A stretch of DNA of 64,000 bases from Tipula vernalis (taxonomy: Eukaryota; Arthropoda; Insecta; Diptera; Tipulidae). Location: NCBI GenBank assembly GCA_958295665.1, contig OY282559.1, forward strand, positions 134,891,241 through 134,955,240, given 5' to 3'. Position 1 is the first letter of the stretch. Each line of letters opens with the position of its first letter. Made by a program: the position numbers and the translations under genes. Shown one piece after another: positions 19,427-31,260 of the stretch. The notes beneath the pieces were generated by a model. The model ran no database searches. It worked only from the letters and a program-made list of their open reading frames with translations, and had not been told where the DNA came from.

Positions 19427-20014
19427 TCAATATTCGCAATAATCTGAACTTACATATGGTACAGACTTTGCAGAAATTGGCGGACAAAACTTCTCTCCGA
19501 GCTTGAGAATGTTTGATACTTTCTCGGGAATTGCAATGTCAGATAAATTAACTAACCAATCATTGTTAGTGTTAAAATTATTGAAAATGGAATTATTGTT
19601 ACCTGTTTCTGCAACATCTTCATTTTCTTGCTGACTAGGTACATTTACCATATTATTATATTTTCTGATTTGAATTTTCTTGATGTGATCATAAATATTA
19701 TTGAAATAAATTTCTGATGTAATTTTGAATTTTCTAAAATAATAAGGAGAAATTTTATTTTTAATAGATTGTAGTTTTTGAGAATTTAATTTGTTTATTT
19801 TGTTAATGAGGACGAAGTTTTCAGCAATTTCTTGGGTGATTATCGCAAAAATAAATCGATCTTCCAGTCGTTTGAAGACGGTCGGATTTATGTTGCTGGA
19901 ATTTTCCAACAATCTGTTTTTGGGGTAAATTCGTTGTTTGCGACACATTAATAAGAACAATTTCTTATTTAATGCTTTGGCTAACTTGACGTTTATTTTG
20001 AACAGTTCTTTCAT
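19427..20014 (-). pseudogene. PLE copy 2 N-terminal region
   Basis: This 195-codon frame is Lys/Asn rich (VKLAKALNKKLFLLMCRKQR, NFVLINKINKLN). It has no enzyme motif and occupies the position of the variable N-terminal part of PLE proteins. It ends after SDYCEY at 19427, where a frameshift joins it to the RT frame. The start codon at 20014 is plausible but not independently fixed. Confidence 0.65.
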
Positions 20015-21590
20015 AGATTTAACCAGTTCAATCGAAAGTTAAGCGTGAACACGACGTGGCCGGGTTTGATATGCAATACTTACAAATAAAGGTAAGGAAC
20101 GCATCATCCAGCTCCAAATTGAACGTCGATAACTGGAAATCTAAAAGGAGAAGAAACAATAAACGGCCCAAATTGAAAAAATGCAACACTTCTGTCTAAG
20201 GCTACTTTAGATTTAAGACATTTGTAATAATCTTATCTTATCGGAAAAATTTCTTACCGACAATATGCATAAACATTATGCTAAGCTAACAGAAACTCAC
20301 ATGCAGCCTAATTCTATGCTTAATTTTACGGATTAAGTTTTATATAGAAATTACCACTTAGGTAAAAAAAAGCGGATTAGCTATTTTAATCCAAAAAAAT
20401 ATGTCTCATTATTTAACTTCTGGGCCTGGAATATCTGTTGAAGTTATCGAAGGGAACCATCTAAAAATTGTATCATGTAATTACCCCAGTTATCATGAAG
20501 CTTACTAATTTTATCTCCCCATTCATTAGACATAGTGATTTTATTAAACAGGTAAGTGAGTTTCCATAATTTTCTTCAGGATATCGAAACTTAAAAGGTC
20601 TTTACCGGGATGAAAATATTAGAGATTTGGGAGTAGTCGGAGCATTGCCAAATAAAACTCGAAAACATTAATTAAACTATAAATGCTAAACTTCTCTGTA
20701 TTTGTGTATCCAAAAATAGTCCTAGAAATTATCATATGGTTCATAAGAAACCTTAACTAAATTTAATTTAGATTCATTGTACCCAAATCACAATCTTCAT
20801 TTCAACCCGCCAAGGCTTAGTTAATCATTCAAATATTTAGTTGCCCTGGAAAAATCGGCAACTGTAAAAAAAACTAAACACATCATTTTATACACATACA
20901 CATATATACACACAACTAATACCATTATTGTCATATTATACAATACTATAGAAAAAATTGGTTTCTAAGCAATTAAAACATTTCTAAAACACTCCAAAAT
21001 TGATGGTATGAGAATTATACATGAAAGACACTGGTGGATTTGGATATCACCACACACATACATATATGTAGATAATAAACGTACATACATGTATGGTACT
21101 GTGAGTATATAGCCCAAAAAAATAAATTTTCATTTTCCAAAAAAATACACAAAATGCAAACAAAAAAAAAGAACCAAATTAATTCAAATCAACCAACCAA
21201 AATTTTCTATTTTCCTAATTTCATCGTCTCACCATCTTCACAACTCTTTTCATCCTTTGTGCTTTCTTATATTTTCTTTCCTGTTTTTATATATTTTTCT
21301 TATTAACATTTTGGTTTGTTTTTTTTTTGTGAGTAAGCTTTTTGCTTATATTGCTTTTAATTTTCTTGAAGAAAATTAATTTTATTCCTCGCATGTACCA
21401 CCGTCATATGTCTGTGTGTGGAATACGTATATGTTTATAAATATGTTATATAGTGTATTCACTTATACATACATATGTACATATGTTTGCTTTAAATTTA
21501 CTGTGCACACACACACATAAGCGACATTGTTAGGAGCTAGTTCAGAAAATTATATCCTGTTTTTGTATTTTTTTTTTTGCTTAACTTCCT
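20015..21590. other. No identifiable gene
   Basis: Upstream leader of PLE copy 2 probably extends to about 20200. A short plus-strand stretch near 20430-20510 (ISVEVIEGNHLKIVSCNYP) faintly resembles a LINE endonuclease, but this is too weak to call. From 20870 onward the DNA is AT-rich with short AC/AT runs. Confidence 0.45.
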
Positions 21591-21593
21591 TTC

Positions 21594-21745
21594 ATGATTA
21601 TTATAATGATTGTATGTGTGTGTGGGTGTGTGTGTGTGTATGCCTTATATGGATGGAAAGGAAAAACAAATGTTTTGAAAAGAAAAGTCTTAGATGAGAA
21701 TCATCATAATAATAACAGTAATAATAATAATAACGATGATGGTGA
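21594..21745. repeat. TG and AAT/GAT microsatellites
   Basis: An imperfect TG run occupies about 21614-21640 and an AAT/GAT trinucleotide stretch lies at about 21705-21755. Overlapping frames on both strands (21594-21791 plus, 21601-21816 minus) are translations of these repeats. Confidence 0.8.
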
Positions 21746-22425
21746 TGACGCTGATGAGGAAGTAGAAGAAAAGTTGTTTTCCTATATGTAAAGATCGAAA
21801 GAAAACTTTTTTTCACAATTTTTGTCTGTTTTTAAGTAAATTGAGAAAATTTCTATTTACAGATTTTGATTTTTCACTTACAACCGTTTATTGATTGATT
21901 CGGTAGTAGAGTATTTATTGAGACGATTTATTGAATTTTAATTATTGTAGTATCTGTAGCCTCTGAAAGTAGTGCTAAAATTCGTCCTGCCCAAAAAACA
22001 AGGAAACAAGGCTCGAAGAATTTGCCTCCTACAATTTAATTCTAAAATGAATAGTATTTGATGGTACTTCAACAACTTTAGTGTAGATCTGCCAATGTTA
22101 TCACGGAATAACTGTACGTAAATTAAAAATGGAGGTGTGGCCGACACACGACTTTCTTTTACGAACAGAGAATTTTGAGAAATTTTATTTATTTTTATAA
22201 TTTTTTAATTTTTTTTTAAAATTTTTGAAAACATTTTGTATTAAGTAGTTTTATAAACCTGATACTTTTTAAAATATTTGCAAAATACATTTTCTGGACC
22301 AAGGGAGTGGCCACTTCCGGTTAACCGATTTGGAGTAAAATTCACTGGGACCTCCCAATTTATAGAAAAAGCTTAAATCTGAAGTTTCCGTTCGATTGGT
22401 TAAACCACCTGGGCTGTAGAGAGGA
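21746..22425. other. Non-coding, possible left part of the element carrying the octamer array
   Basis: Unique-looking AT-rich DNA with a more GC-balanced segment at 22295-22425 (GGGAGTGGCCACTTCCGG and GGGACCTCCC). A related-looking GC-balanced segment with GGGGACCTC follows the array at 23630-23700. No gene is visible. Confidence 0.4.
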
Positions 22426-23628
22426 CACAGACTGACAGACTGACAGACTGACAGACTGACAGACTGACAGACTGACAGACTGACAGACTGACAGACTGAC
22501 AGACTGACAGACTGACAGACTGACAGACTGACAGACTGACAGACTGACAGACTGACAGACTGACAGACTGACAGACTGACAGACTGACAGACTGACAGAC
22601 TGACAGACTGACAGACTGACAGACTGACAGACTGACAGACTGACAGACTGACAGACTGACAGACTGACAGACTGACAGACTGACAGACTGACAGACTGAC
22701 AGACTGACAGACTGACAGACTGACAGACTGACAGACTGACAGACTGACAGACTGACAGACTGACAGACTGACAGACTGACAGACTAACAGACTGACAGAC
22801 TGACAGACTAACAGACTGACAGACTGACGAACTGACAGACTGATAGACTAACAGACTGACAGACTGACAGACTGACAGACTGACAGACTGACAGACTGAC
22901 AGACTGACAGACTGACAGACTGACAGACTGACAGACTGACAGACTGACAGACTGACAGACTGACAGACTGACAGACTGACAGACTGACAGACTGACAGAC
23001 TGACAGACTGACAGACTGACAGACTGACAGACTGACAGACTGACAGACTGCTGACAGACTGACAGACTGACAGACTGACAGACTAACGGACTGACAGACT
23101 GACAGACTGACAGACTGACAGACTGACAGACTGACAGACTGACAGACTGACAGACTGACAGACTGACAGACTGACAGACTGACAGACTGACAGACTGACA
23201 GACTGACAGACTGACAGACTGACAGACTGACAGACTGACAGACTGACAGACTGACAGACTGACAGACTGACAGACTGACAGACTGACAGACTGACAGACT
23301 GACAGACTGACAGACTGACAGACTGACAGACTGACAGACTGACAGATTGACAGACTGACAGACTGACAGACTGACAGACTGATAGACTGACAGACTGACA
23401 GACTGACAGACTGACAGACTGACAGACTGACAGACTGACAGACTGACAGACTGACAGACTGACAGACTGACAGACTGACAGACTGACAGACTGACAGACT
23501 CACAGACCGACAGACTGACAGACTGACAGACTGACAGACTGACAGACTGACAGACTGACAGACTGACAGACTGACAGACTGACAGACTGACAGACTGACA
23601 GACTGACAGACTGATAGACTGACATACA
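22426..23628. repeat. 8-bp satellite array, (GACAGACT)n, about 150 copies
   Basis: About 1.2 kb of the octamer GACAGACT is nearly uniform, with scattered point variants (GACTAACA, GATAGACT, GACGAACT) concentrated at 22785-22860 and the far right, and one 3-bp phase shift near 23050 (GACTGCTGACAG). Three octamers make 24 bp, so a minus-strand translation gives an 8-residue Ser/Val/Cys/Gln/Leu repeat with no stop. The long frames at 22808-23503 and 22848-23714 are therefore artefacts. Confidence 0.95.
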
Positions 23629-23639
23629 GACGCCATTTC

Positions 23640-26600
23640 GAAACCTACTTTTTCGGACTCAGGGGACCTCAACACAGATAAACCTCTAAAAATCTCAAGG
23701 TCCATAATTTTCATGATTACTATACTTTATTTTACTAGATTAAAAGAAAGTAAAATGTCTTCTGGTTAGCTCATACAAACTAGTTATTAGGAATTTTTTC
23801 TGTCCTCTCTATAACGAAGATGCATTCGGTAAGTAGTTTAATCGCGAAAATTTTGTTCCAATTCTTTGAATTTCTCGATGAATTAGGTTATCAGAACTCC
23901 ACAATATCGATTTTTTAAATGTCGTGTCCGTCCTTCCAGTCATTCATTTTTTTTATCCTCTCATCCTCAGAAATATTGATAGTTTTGGTTGATATTTTGC
24001 ACGAAGAATAGGTTTCAGTAAAAAAGTACGATGAATTTTTCCAAAATCGAATTTATCGAATGTGAAAATGGCCACTTCTCAAGACGCCAAAAATTGTTTA
24101 CATTGCGAATTTAAAATCATTTGAATCGTGTATAAGCAAGGCATGGAGATAATTTATTAATGAGTATGTCACATTCGAATCTCTGATTTGAATGAAAAAA
24201 TATTTATGTAGATAATTTCAATAAGATGGCTTTCCCGAAATGATTCTCTATTACCTGTCCGACATCGATTGAAAATTAACATCGAAGCTATAACCGAAAT
24301 TATGTTACAGTATACGGTAACAAGAATTTATGTCTTAATCTTAATATATATTTCAAAAGATTGTATTCTCCTCGAAAACATTAAAACAAAATTAGAAGCA
24401 TATTGCCAATATTTTGGAAAATTTATTGAGAGTTCAAAAAACATATTTAACAGCAATACTTTGTCAATAAACGATTTAAAAAGATAAACATTTTCCTAAA
24501 GAACTTTGAAAAGGCCGATAAGGCAATTTCCAAATAATTAATCATTTTGAAAGTCTAGAGTCTTCTAGAGCACAGCGACCTCTCAAAAGTTGATTACAAT
24601 TAATGATTTAGCCAACCTCAGCCTAATCATTAAAATATGATAAATAAAAATAAAATATAGAGTTTTCATTTTAGGAGGAATACATCGGCTAAAGCAACAT
24701 CGATACGACTTTATAAGAAGTTGTTCTAAATAGGAACGCAAGTTGTTGAAAGAGTTCGAAATTTACTAATAGCAATGGCAGAACATTTCGCATTTAAATA
24801 AGTTGGAAGCTCTTTTAAATGTACAAATGATGAAGTACAAAGAATTGTTGTGTGAATATCTAATAAGTAGATGAAATTTAAACTTTTGTCGTAAATGCAT
24901 CACAGTCTTGAATGTAAGGGTTTAGAGGATAGTGGTAATTTAGCATTATTGCACCGATGACTTTGACAGTACTACGTTAGGCTGTCGTTGGGGTTATATC
25001 GAATCAGTTAAATAGTAGGCTTTCGTTTCGTATGAGATCAAGAAGTTGATCTTCATTCTTTGTTACTTCATAATGGCAAACAATCAGTACAAATAGATTT
25101 CTGGTCCCAACAAGTTGCTGCACAAAAATGTTTATTGTCGATTATTTAATACTACTTAGAAGAGTTGATGAGGTAGAAAGTGAAATGGTTTCGGATCTTC
25201 TAACAATTGCTTCGGCGTCTTTTGCTGGATGACGTATTGCAGCGCAGCTTTTGACGTAATTTAATACCAATAAGAAAATCGGCCGGGTAATATTTGAAAC
25301 AATTTAAATCTAGTAATCGCAGTTATTGTAATTAGTGGGTCCTTCCCGAGAATTACCGGGAGCAATTTTTTTGTTATCCCGATTCCCGTGGAATTTTGAT
25401 TAAGCGAAAATTCTTTTTTGCACAATATTAAGACTTTTAAAGAATTGAAAACTATCGCTGGATATTTGTTAACGAAATAATTGCTACAAATTTTAAAACA
25501 CTTGGAAAAGTTAGTTAAAGCTTTGAGAAAAAGGAACGCTGTACTACTTATTTCAGTGGGAATTATTCCATTTCTCTTATACCGTAGACATACTTTGGTT
25601 TAATAAATCGGATTTAGCTAAACTAGTTTAGTAAGCAAAATAATAAATCAATGAAAGGAAATTGAAATATTATTTTCTTAAAAATTTATCGGTGTGCCAT
25701 ATAAGTAATATTGACGTTCGTATGTGAAAACTGCAACCTAAACTTCAAAAAATCCATTAAGTTAATAATTAAGTACAATACACTTAGCCTCTCGATTTGC
25801 TTTTACAAAATTCCACGTTGTTCACATTCGTTTAATCGAAATTTGGCATGCATAAAAAAATACGTTATTATGTGTTGCAAACTAAATCTCAACTCAACTC
25901 AAAATTAATATTTTCAAATTAGTATTTTATTTATATAATTTAATTAATTAATAATCTTTTAATATTAATTAAATTAAATTAATATAATTTAATGCAGTTT
26001 GTAATACCCTTAAAAAAATTAATTAATCATACCTAAATATATCTTTTTATATGGATTATATATGGCGGTTTCCGATTCGACTCAAACTCACTCCATTATA
26101 CGAAGTATAAGAATCCTATTTGAGTCGAATATACTAAAATTTTCGTTGTGTTTGTATAGATCATGTTTTATCAATAACACTATAGTTGTTTCATGAATAC
26201 AAAAAAGACAAAGAGAGAAAACAACACCAAAATAAAAATAACCGAATTACTAAACCACCAACACACATGGAAATTAAATATTTTTCTACAATCTTCTATG
26301 TGCGTAGCAGGAGACGTAACATGTTTTCATTATATTATATACAAATAATACCCTTATAGCGAACATACAAACATTCCTGCTTATGTATTAAGATACAGGA
26401 AAATATTTGTGACGACTATACCAAAAAGTTAACAAAAATGTCTCCCTGTTTTTGTTGTTGTTTAAATAATATATGACAAAAACCAATATAGTACATTTCT
26501 TTGATTGGATCTGTATAAAGAGCGAAAGAGACGGCCTGTATACACATTTTTGTTGGTTTTGCTATGCATCAAGCTTCAAGTATATATGTATTTGTGTCGA

Positions 26601-26930
26601 TTGTACATAAAATAAAACATAAGAACACATTCAAGTAAGCGTAAAAATAAAATCAGATATGAAAATAACTACGGCGCATATCAAATTAAGTTAAAATCAA
26701 TTTAATACGATCCAATTATTAGATTTTAGTAATTAAATTCCATGTACAACCACACAAAAGTTAAAATCATGCACTTAATCAAGAATTGAATTACCAAATT
26801 TATCATTTTAAAAAAAATTACAATTTTATTGGAAGAATGGTTTTTAAAATTGTACAAGTATCAAAAACATATTAATTCATCAAACGAAATAAAATAAGAC
26901 AGAACTAAACCTTAGCTTAGCGCTAAAAAT
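23640..26930. other. No identifiable gene
   Basis: AT-rich DNA. Frames at 24269-24487 and 25711-25908 carry no recognisable motif. An AT-only palindrome-rich stretch with ATTAATTAA wording lies at 25925-26030. No element ends were recognised. Confidence 0.5.
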
Positions 26931-26934
26931 TGAA

Positions 26935-27790
26935 TAGCCAGAATTCGATGGATCATCGGAAAATTTGCATACATTTTTAAAGATTCTGAAAGTCAAACTG
27001 ATGGGCAAGGCTTTCGAAATACTGACGTTTGAAAAATTTACAGATATACTCAAATCTAAATGAGGATTTGTTCATCAGAAGTAAATATCGAATCAATGAA
27101 AGATATTCAACATTTTAATAATAGAATAATGACTTTTCTTTTGTAGATTTCAAACATCTAAAGAAGCGACAGCAAAAGCCTTAGAAAAGGAGACAGTACA
27201 AAAATATTCTACTCCACATCATTCATATAATTCTAGTTCATCAAAACCGTTTCCACATAATTCCAAATCATTTTCTTCTCAGTTTTGAAATATCAAGAAA
27301 TACCTTTGTGATAAAACTGGTCACACATACCAACACTTCAACAAATTATTCTCAGCAATTACCAAATTATTCATAGTGCGCCTATTGCCATAATATAGAG
27401 TTTCACAAGTAACGAAAAGGAAAGGTTAAATGAACAAAATGTTAAAAACACTTCTTCGGCTTATACTAGATGAAGAAGTATAATTTACATTTTGTTCATT
27501 TTGGAAAAAATTTTGTTTATCGATATTTCCAATCCGTATTTGTCCAAATTTTTCCAACATTGCAAAACCTCTAACCGACCTTCTAACAAAAGATCAAAGT
27601 TTCACTTGGGATAATGCTTTTTGTGAAGTTTTCTCGAAAATGAAAATTTTTCTGATAAATCCTCCTATTGTTAAATTTCCGAGCTAGTCGAGCTTTGAAC
27701 AGTGATGAGAAAATTATTCAGCAATCGAACACAGTCATAAAACGCTAATTGGTGATCTTGATTGCGACTTGTGGTTGCAATTTCTTACAA
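26935..27790 (+). mobile_element. Ty3/gypsy relic, plus strand
   Basis: A gag-like stretch (MGKAFEILTFEKFTDILKSK, near 27000-27060) is followed by a decayed zinc knuckle (YLCDKTGHTYQHF, near 27300-27345). Then, in one frame at about 27556-27688, comes IAKPLTDLLTKDQSFTWDNA with FSKMKIFLINPPIVKFP, the tether between RT and RNase H in gypsy elements. NYSAIEH, the RNase H entry, follows near 27712. Protease and the RT core are missing between them, so this is an internally deleted remnant. Confidence 0.75.
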
Positions 27791-27849
27791 CACCATCCCA
27801 CATTCAGTTATGGTTTTTGTTTATAAACCCCTTATATTCCCGACTCAGC

Positions 27850-28000
27850 AATCTATAACAGCCATAACCGCACCCAAACACCACGATGATAATTTCTGAA
27901 TTTGCCGGCCGACCCTTATTTAATCACAAGTTTAATTAAACACAAACGTTCTACGTTTCTGAAACTGGTCGAGTGAAATATGGGATCTTAATTATTGATT
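27850..28000 (+). repeat. Partial unit of the GAGTGAAATTTGGGATC repeat family
   Basis: The segment runs from AGCCATAACCGCACCCAAAC through GAAACTGGTCGAGTGAAATA to TTAATTA at 27994, matching the start of the tandem units at 30442-30560 and 30867-30980. It breaks off in a TTGA tetranucleotide run at 27994-28010. Confidence 0.75.
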
Positions 28001-28690
28001 GATTGATTGATTTTGAGTATACGACGAAGCGTTAAACAGGATCTCCTAGTTGACGTAGGGCCCACCGTGCACTATTTTTAACATTTACTTGGAAGGATTG
28101 GACAGGATTTTTAGTATAGGATTGAGATCGACCCGGTTACAAACACCTTCACGGTCAATTGTCAGTTAAAATATTAATTAGTTATCAATTATCCGCAATA
28201 TGTTTCCCACCATCTTACTTCCTCCGGCCGTTTTTAATTAATTGATTGATTTTTAAAAAAACTTGACAAATGTAAATTTTTAAAACTTGACAACTGTAGT
28301 TCGGAGACGATCTAACATAATAAATATAATTAGTATCAGCTACTTATTCAAATGATTTCCTCCATACTGGTCACTATAACAACTTTAACTATGGTTTAGC
28401 ACAACTGCTATTATAAATGAAGCATTTACGTAGAACGGCATACAATTAATGCCACCGGTAATTTGAATTAGTTTCTAAAATACGAAGTCCGACCTGTAGT
28501 TTCTATGAATTAAGATGATAAAAATCAAGGCAACATAATTTCTAAACTACCTATCCGCTGGGTACTTAAATTTTCTGGAAATCTGCATTAGGTTCCTCCG
28601 ATATTGTGAAAATCCACATCAAAATTTGTTTTCATGCAATGTTTTCATTTGCAAATTTCGCAGAAATAATATTAATTTAAAACGAGTGTA
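28001..28690. other. Interrupting DNA, no gene identified
   Basis: Starts with a short (TTGA)n run, and TTGATTGATT recurs near 28245. No coding motif. It belongs to a stretch of about 2.06 kb separating two copies of the same 24-bp word of the tandem repeat. Confidence 0.4.
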
Positions 28691-28694
28691 GCAT

Positions 28695-29290
28695 ATAAAA
28701 TGGGCTATGAAGAAGTAATTTTCCTAGTGGATCATCCCAAAGGACCCAAAATGAGCGTAAAAAGTGCAACAAAATTCACTAACCGGGACTGGAGTAATAT
28801 AATCTTCACCGAAGAATCATCCTTTGTGGTTCGTAATTACTATAAGAGGGCATGGTCACAAAAAGGTGATTAAATATTGCTACGTACCGTTAAGCATCCC
28901 CCAAAAATCCATATGTTTATGGATGCGTCTCTTGGATAGTCGATCATATTTACGAGAATCCTGGACGTCAAATTTATGGTCCAGTTGTATAATAAAATTT
29001 ATTGAAATCTACTGAGAAATTATATGTGTCTAACAATCACCGAAGTCATCTCTGAAGCAGCTGGAAGGAACAAAATGGTATAACAATATTAGATCAGCCG
29101 TCGCAGAGCCCTGATGCAAATCTCATCAAAAATATGTGGGCGCCTTTGAAGACAAAACCTAAAGACTTACTTTGGCGCTGAAACGGACTTGGAGTGATCT
29201 TAACTTGGAATATATGCAAAAATTGTGCGAAAGTTGAACACGAAGATGCCAGGCGATAATAAATAACAACGGCGACTGGATGCCTTATTA
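28695..29290 (+). pseudogene. Tc1-like transposase relic
   Basis: The plus strand reads DWSNIIFTEESSFVVRN (near 28785-28835), corresponding to the first catalytic block of Tc1 transposases with Asp changed to Glu. RRAWSQKGD-like wording follows. DQPSQSPDANLIKNMWAPLK at about 29090-29150 corresponds to the SPDLNPIENVW block with the final Glu changed to Lys. Many stops and frame changes lie between. Terminal repeats were not found. It differs from the Tc1 relic at 4.5 kb. Confidence 0.65.
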
Positions 29291-30055
29291 ATATAATTGC
29301 GAAAATTGTTGATTATATAGTACCTTAATAAAATCATTTGATGAAAATTTTAAAAGAATAAAAAACATTTTTATTTAAATATTCAAATTCAAAAATGAGA
29401 CCCTGCCGCCAAAATCCATATTATAAGCAAAGCCCATAATTTTGTCGAAATCACAAACAATCTAACTTTTTGTCATCACTTTCCAATTTCTTTGCGATTA
29501 CCTTCATAGTAAATCCTATAATAAGTCGGAGACTATTGCTGAAAAAAGTCTTTGCTGAAATCAGTAAAATGTTCGAAAAATACAAACACTTTCGGAAACA
29601 AAAATACTTGGGATTTGCCAGCGATGTACCAATATTTATCGAATTTATGTAACATGTTTACTAGAATAACATCGCAAAGAAATAACAAATTGCGGCTCAT
29701 TGGTTCTTAGTTAAATTGACATTTCGCTAAACAATCACCCATCATGCCAAAGTAAGCAACTTTGTACCCAAACAAAGTCAAATTAACAAAAACACCAGCA
29801 TAAACAAGATTATCCCGCTTTAGACAAATACCTTTAAACCGCTTTTATAACATTTAACCAACAAATACACATTAGATATGTATACAGCAGACCTCCCGTT
29901 CACGACACATTCTTATTAAAATGTTAATAAAGTAACGATACAACATATACTCACCCGCTTTTGAGACCCGGTTCAAAATTTATTCAAATGATTGTTCAAT
30001 CAATGAGAAATTCATTCAAGATGGTTGTAGATTGTAAAAATGACATTCAGCAGTA

Positions 30056-31260
30056 GAGTGAAATATGGGATCTTAATTATAATTATTAAATTATATAATT
30101 TCGTACCAACTTTCAGTGGCTCAGAATCTAAGCGGTATTCAAATTACATTTGAAAAATTAAAATTTGAGTGAAATTTTAAAATCTTATTTAATAATTTGA
30201 GTGGAATTTCAACAATATTTTTATTGTAATGCCGTCTGAATAAATTACAGAATTAAGTGTTTAATTAAATGTGGACTAGAGTTGGGTTAAGTTAAACTTA
30301 ACGAAAATAATGACGAACCGTCAAGTTAACCATTATCTCAACCAACAATGATTGAACTGGCTACTTAACTTCAAAAAGCAATTAAGGGGCAGTAAATGCG
30401 TTCTACAATTTATGGTTATTCTATGTGTTTCGACACAGAGACCAACAAAAGCCATAACCGCACCCATACAACACGCACCCACGTTCAAACACAAGTTTAA
30501 ATAAAAACCAAAGGTCTACTTTTCCGAAACTGGTTCGAGTGAAATTTGGGATATTAATTACAAATATAAAATTATGCAATTGTGTACCATTTTTAGACCT
30601 TAGAATCTGAGTGGTATTAGAATAAAATTTCGAAAATTAAAATTTGAGTGGAATTTCAAAATCTATTTTCATTGTAAGGTCGTCTGAATAAATTATAAAA
30701 TTGCTTATTTAATTAAATATGAATTTGAGTTGGGTTACGTTAAACGTAATGACGATAATGGCCCACCGTCAAGTTAACCATCTTAATCAATGATTGAATT
30801 TGCTACTTAACTGAAATGAGAGGCATTAGTGCAATCAATGCGATTTTTTTATGTGTTTGACACAGGAAGCAACAACCGCCATAACCGCGCCAATACACAA
30901 CGAAGCATGTTCAATCATTTGTTAAATAAAAATCAACTGACTACTTCTCCGAGTGAAATTTCGGATCTAAATTATAAATATTAAATTATACAATTGTGTA
31001 CAAATTTTAATTGGGTTTTTAGACCTTTCAACCTAAGTGAATCTTATTTCAAAATTTGAGTGGAATTTATTTTTGACTATTTTCATTGTTTTGTTGTTCA
31101 AATAAATTACAGAATTGAGTGTTGAATTAAATATTGAGTTTGATTGAAAATTATATTTTATTAGATCTGACACAAATTTAAGTGAATTTTTAAATTTTTG
31201 ACCTAAAGTTTTTCCACCTTTTAATTTGAGTGGAATTTAAATTATAATTTCGTCTAAAAA
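30056..31260 (+). repeat. Tandem repeat, 415-480 bp unit, three units
   Basis: Units begin with GAGTGAAATNTGGGAT at 30056, 30537 and 30951, giving periods of 481 and 414 bp. Each continues with TTAAATTATACAATTGTGTA-like wording, AGAATCTGAGTGGTATT, AATTTGAGTGGAATTT, GTCTGAATAAATTA, TGGGTTAAGTTAAAC and AGCCATAACCGCACCCA. The units differ by many substitutions and small gaps. No coding capacity. The family is unidentified. Confidence 0.85.

Larger units (their letters stand above)
17711..20014 (-). mobile_element. Penelope-like element, copy 2, nearly complete
   Basis: Minus-strand order: N-terminal region (20014-19427), reverse transcriptase (19365-17995), GIY-YIG endonuclease (17986-17711). 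Only two frameshifts, near 19440 and near 17990, separate the three frames, so this is the best preserved element in the window apart from mariner. It is a different subfamily from copy 1. The 3' end is cut at the inverted copy-1 fragment at 17705. Confidence 0.9.

Noticed and set aside
20430..20510. Possible LINE endonuclease strand (ISVEVIEGNHLKIVSCNYP)
   Set aside because: Only one short block; no GDFN or closing motif nearby.
22426..23628. CRISPR-like array
   Set aside because: There are no spacers; it is a continuous 8-bp tandem repeat in a eukaryotic context.
22808..23714. Two long minus-strand open frames rich in Ser, Val, Cys, Gln and Leu
   Set aside because: They are translations of the 8-bp satellite, whose 24-bp superperiod contains no stop in these frames. 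No independent sign of coding.
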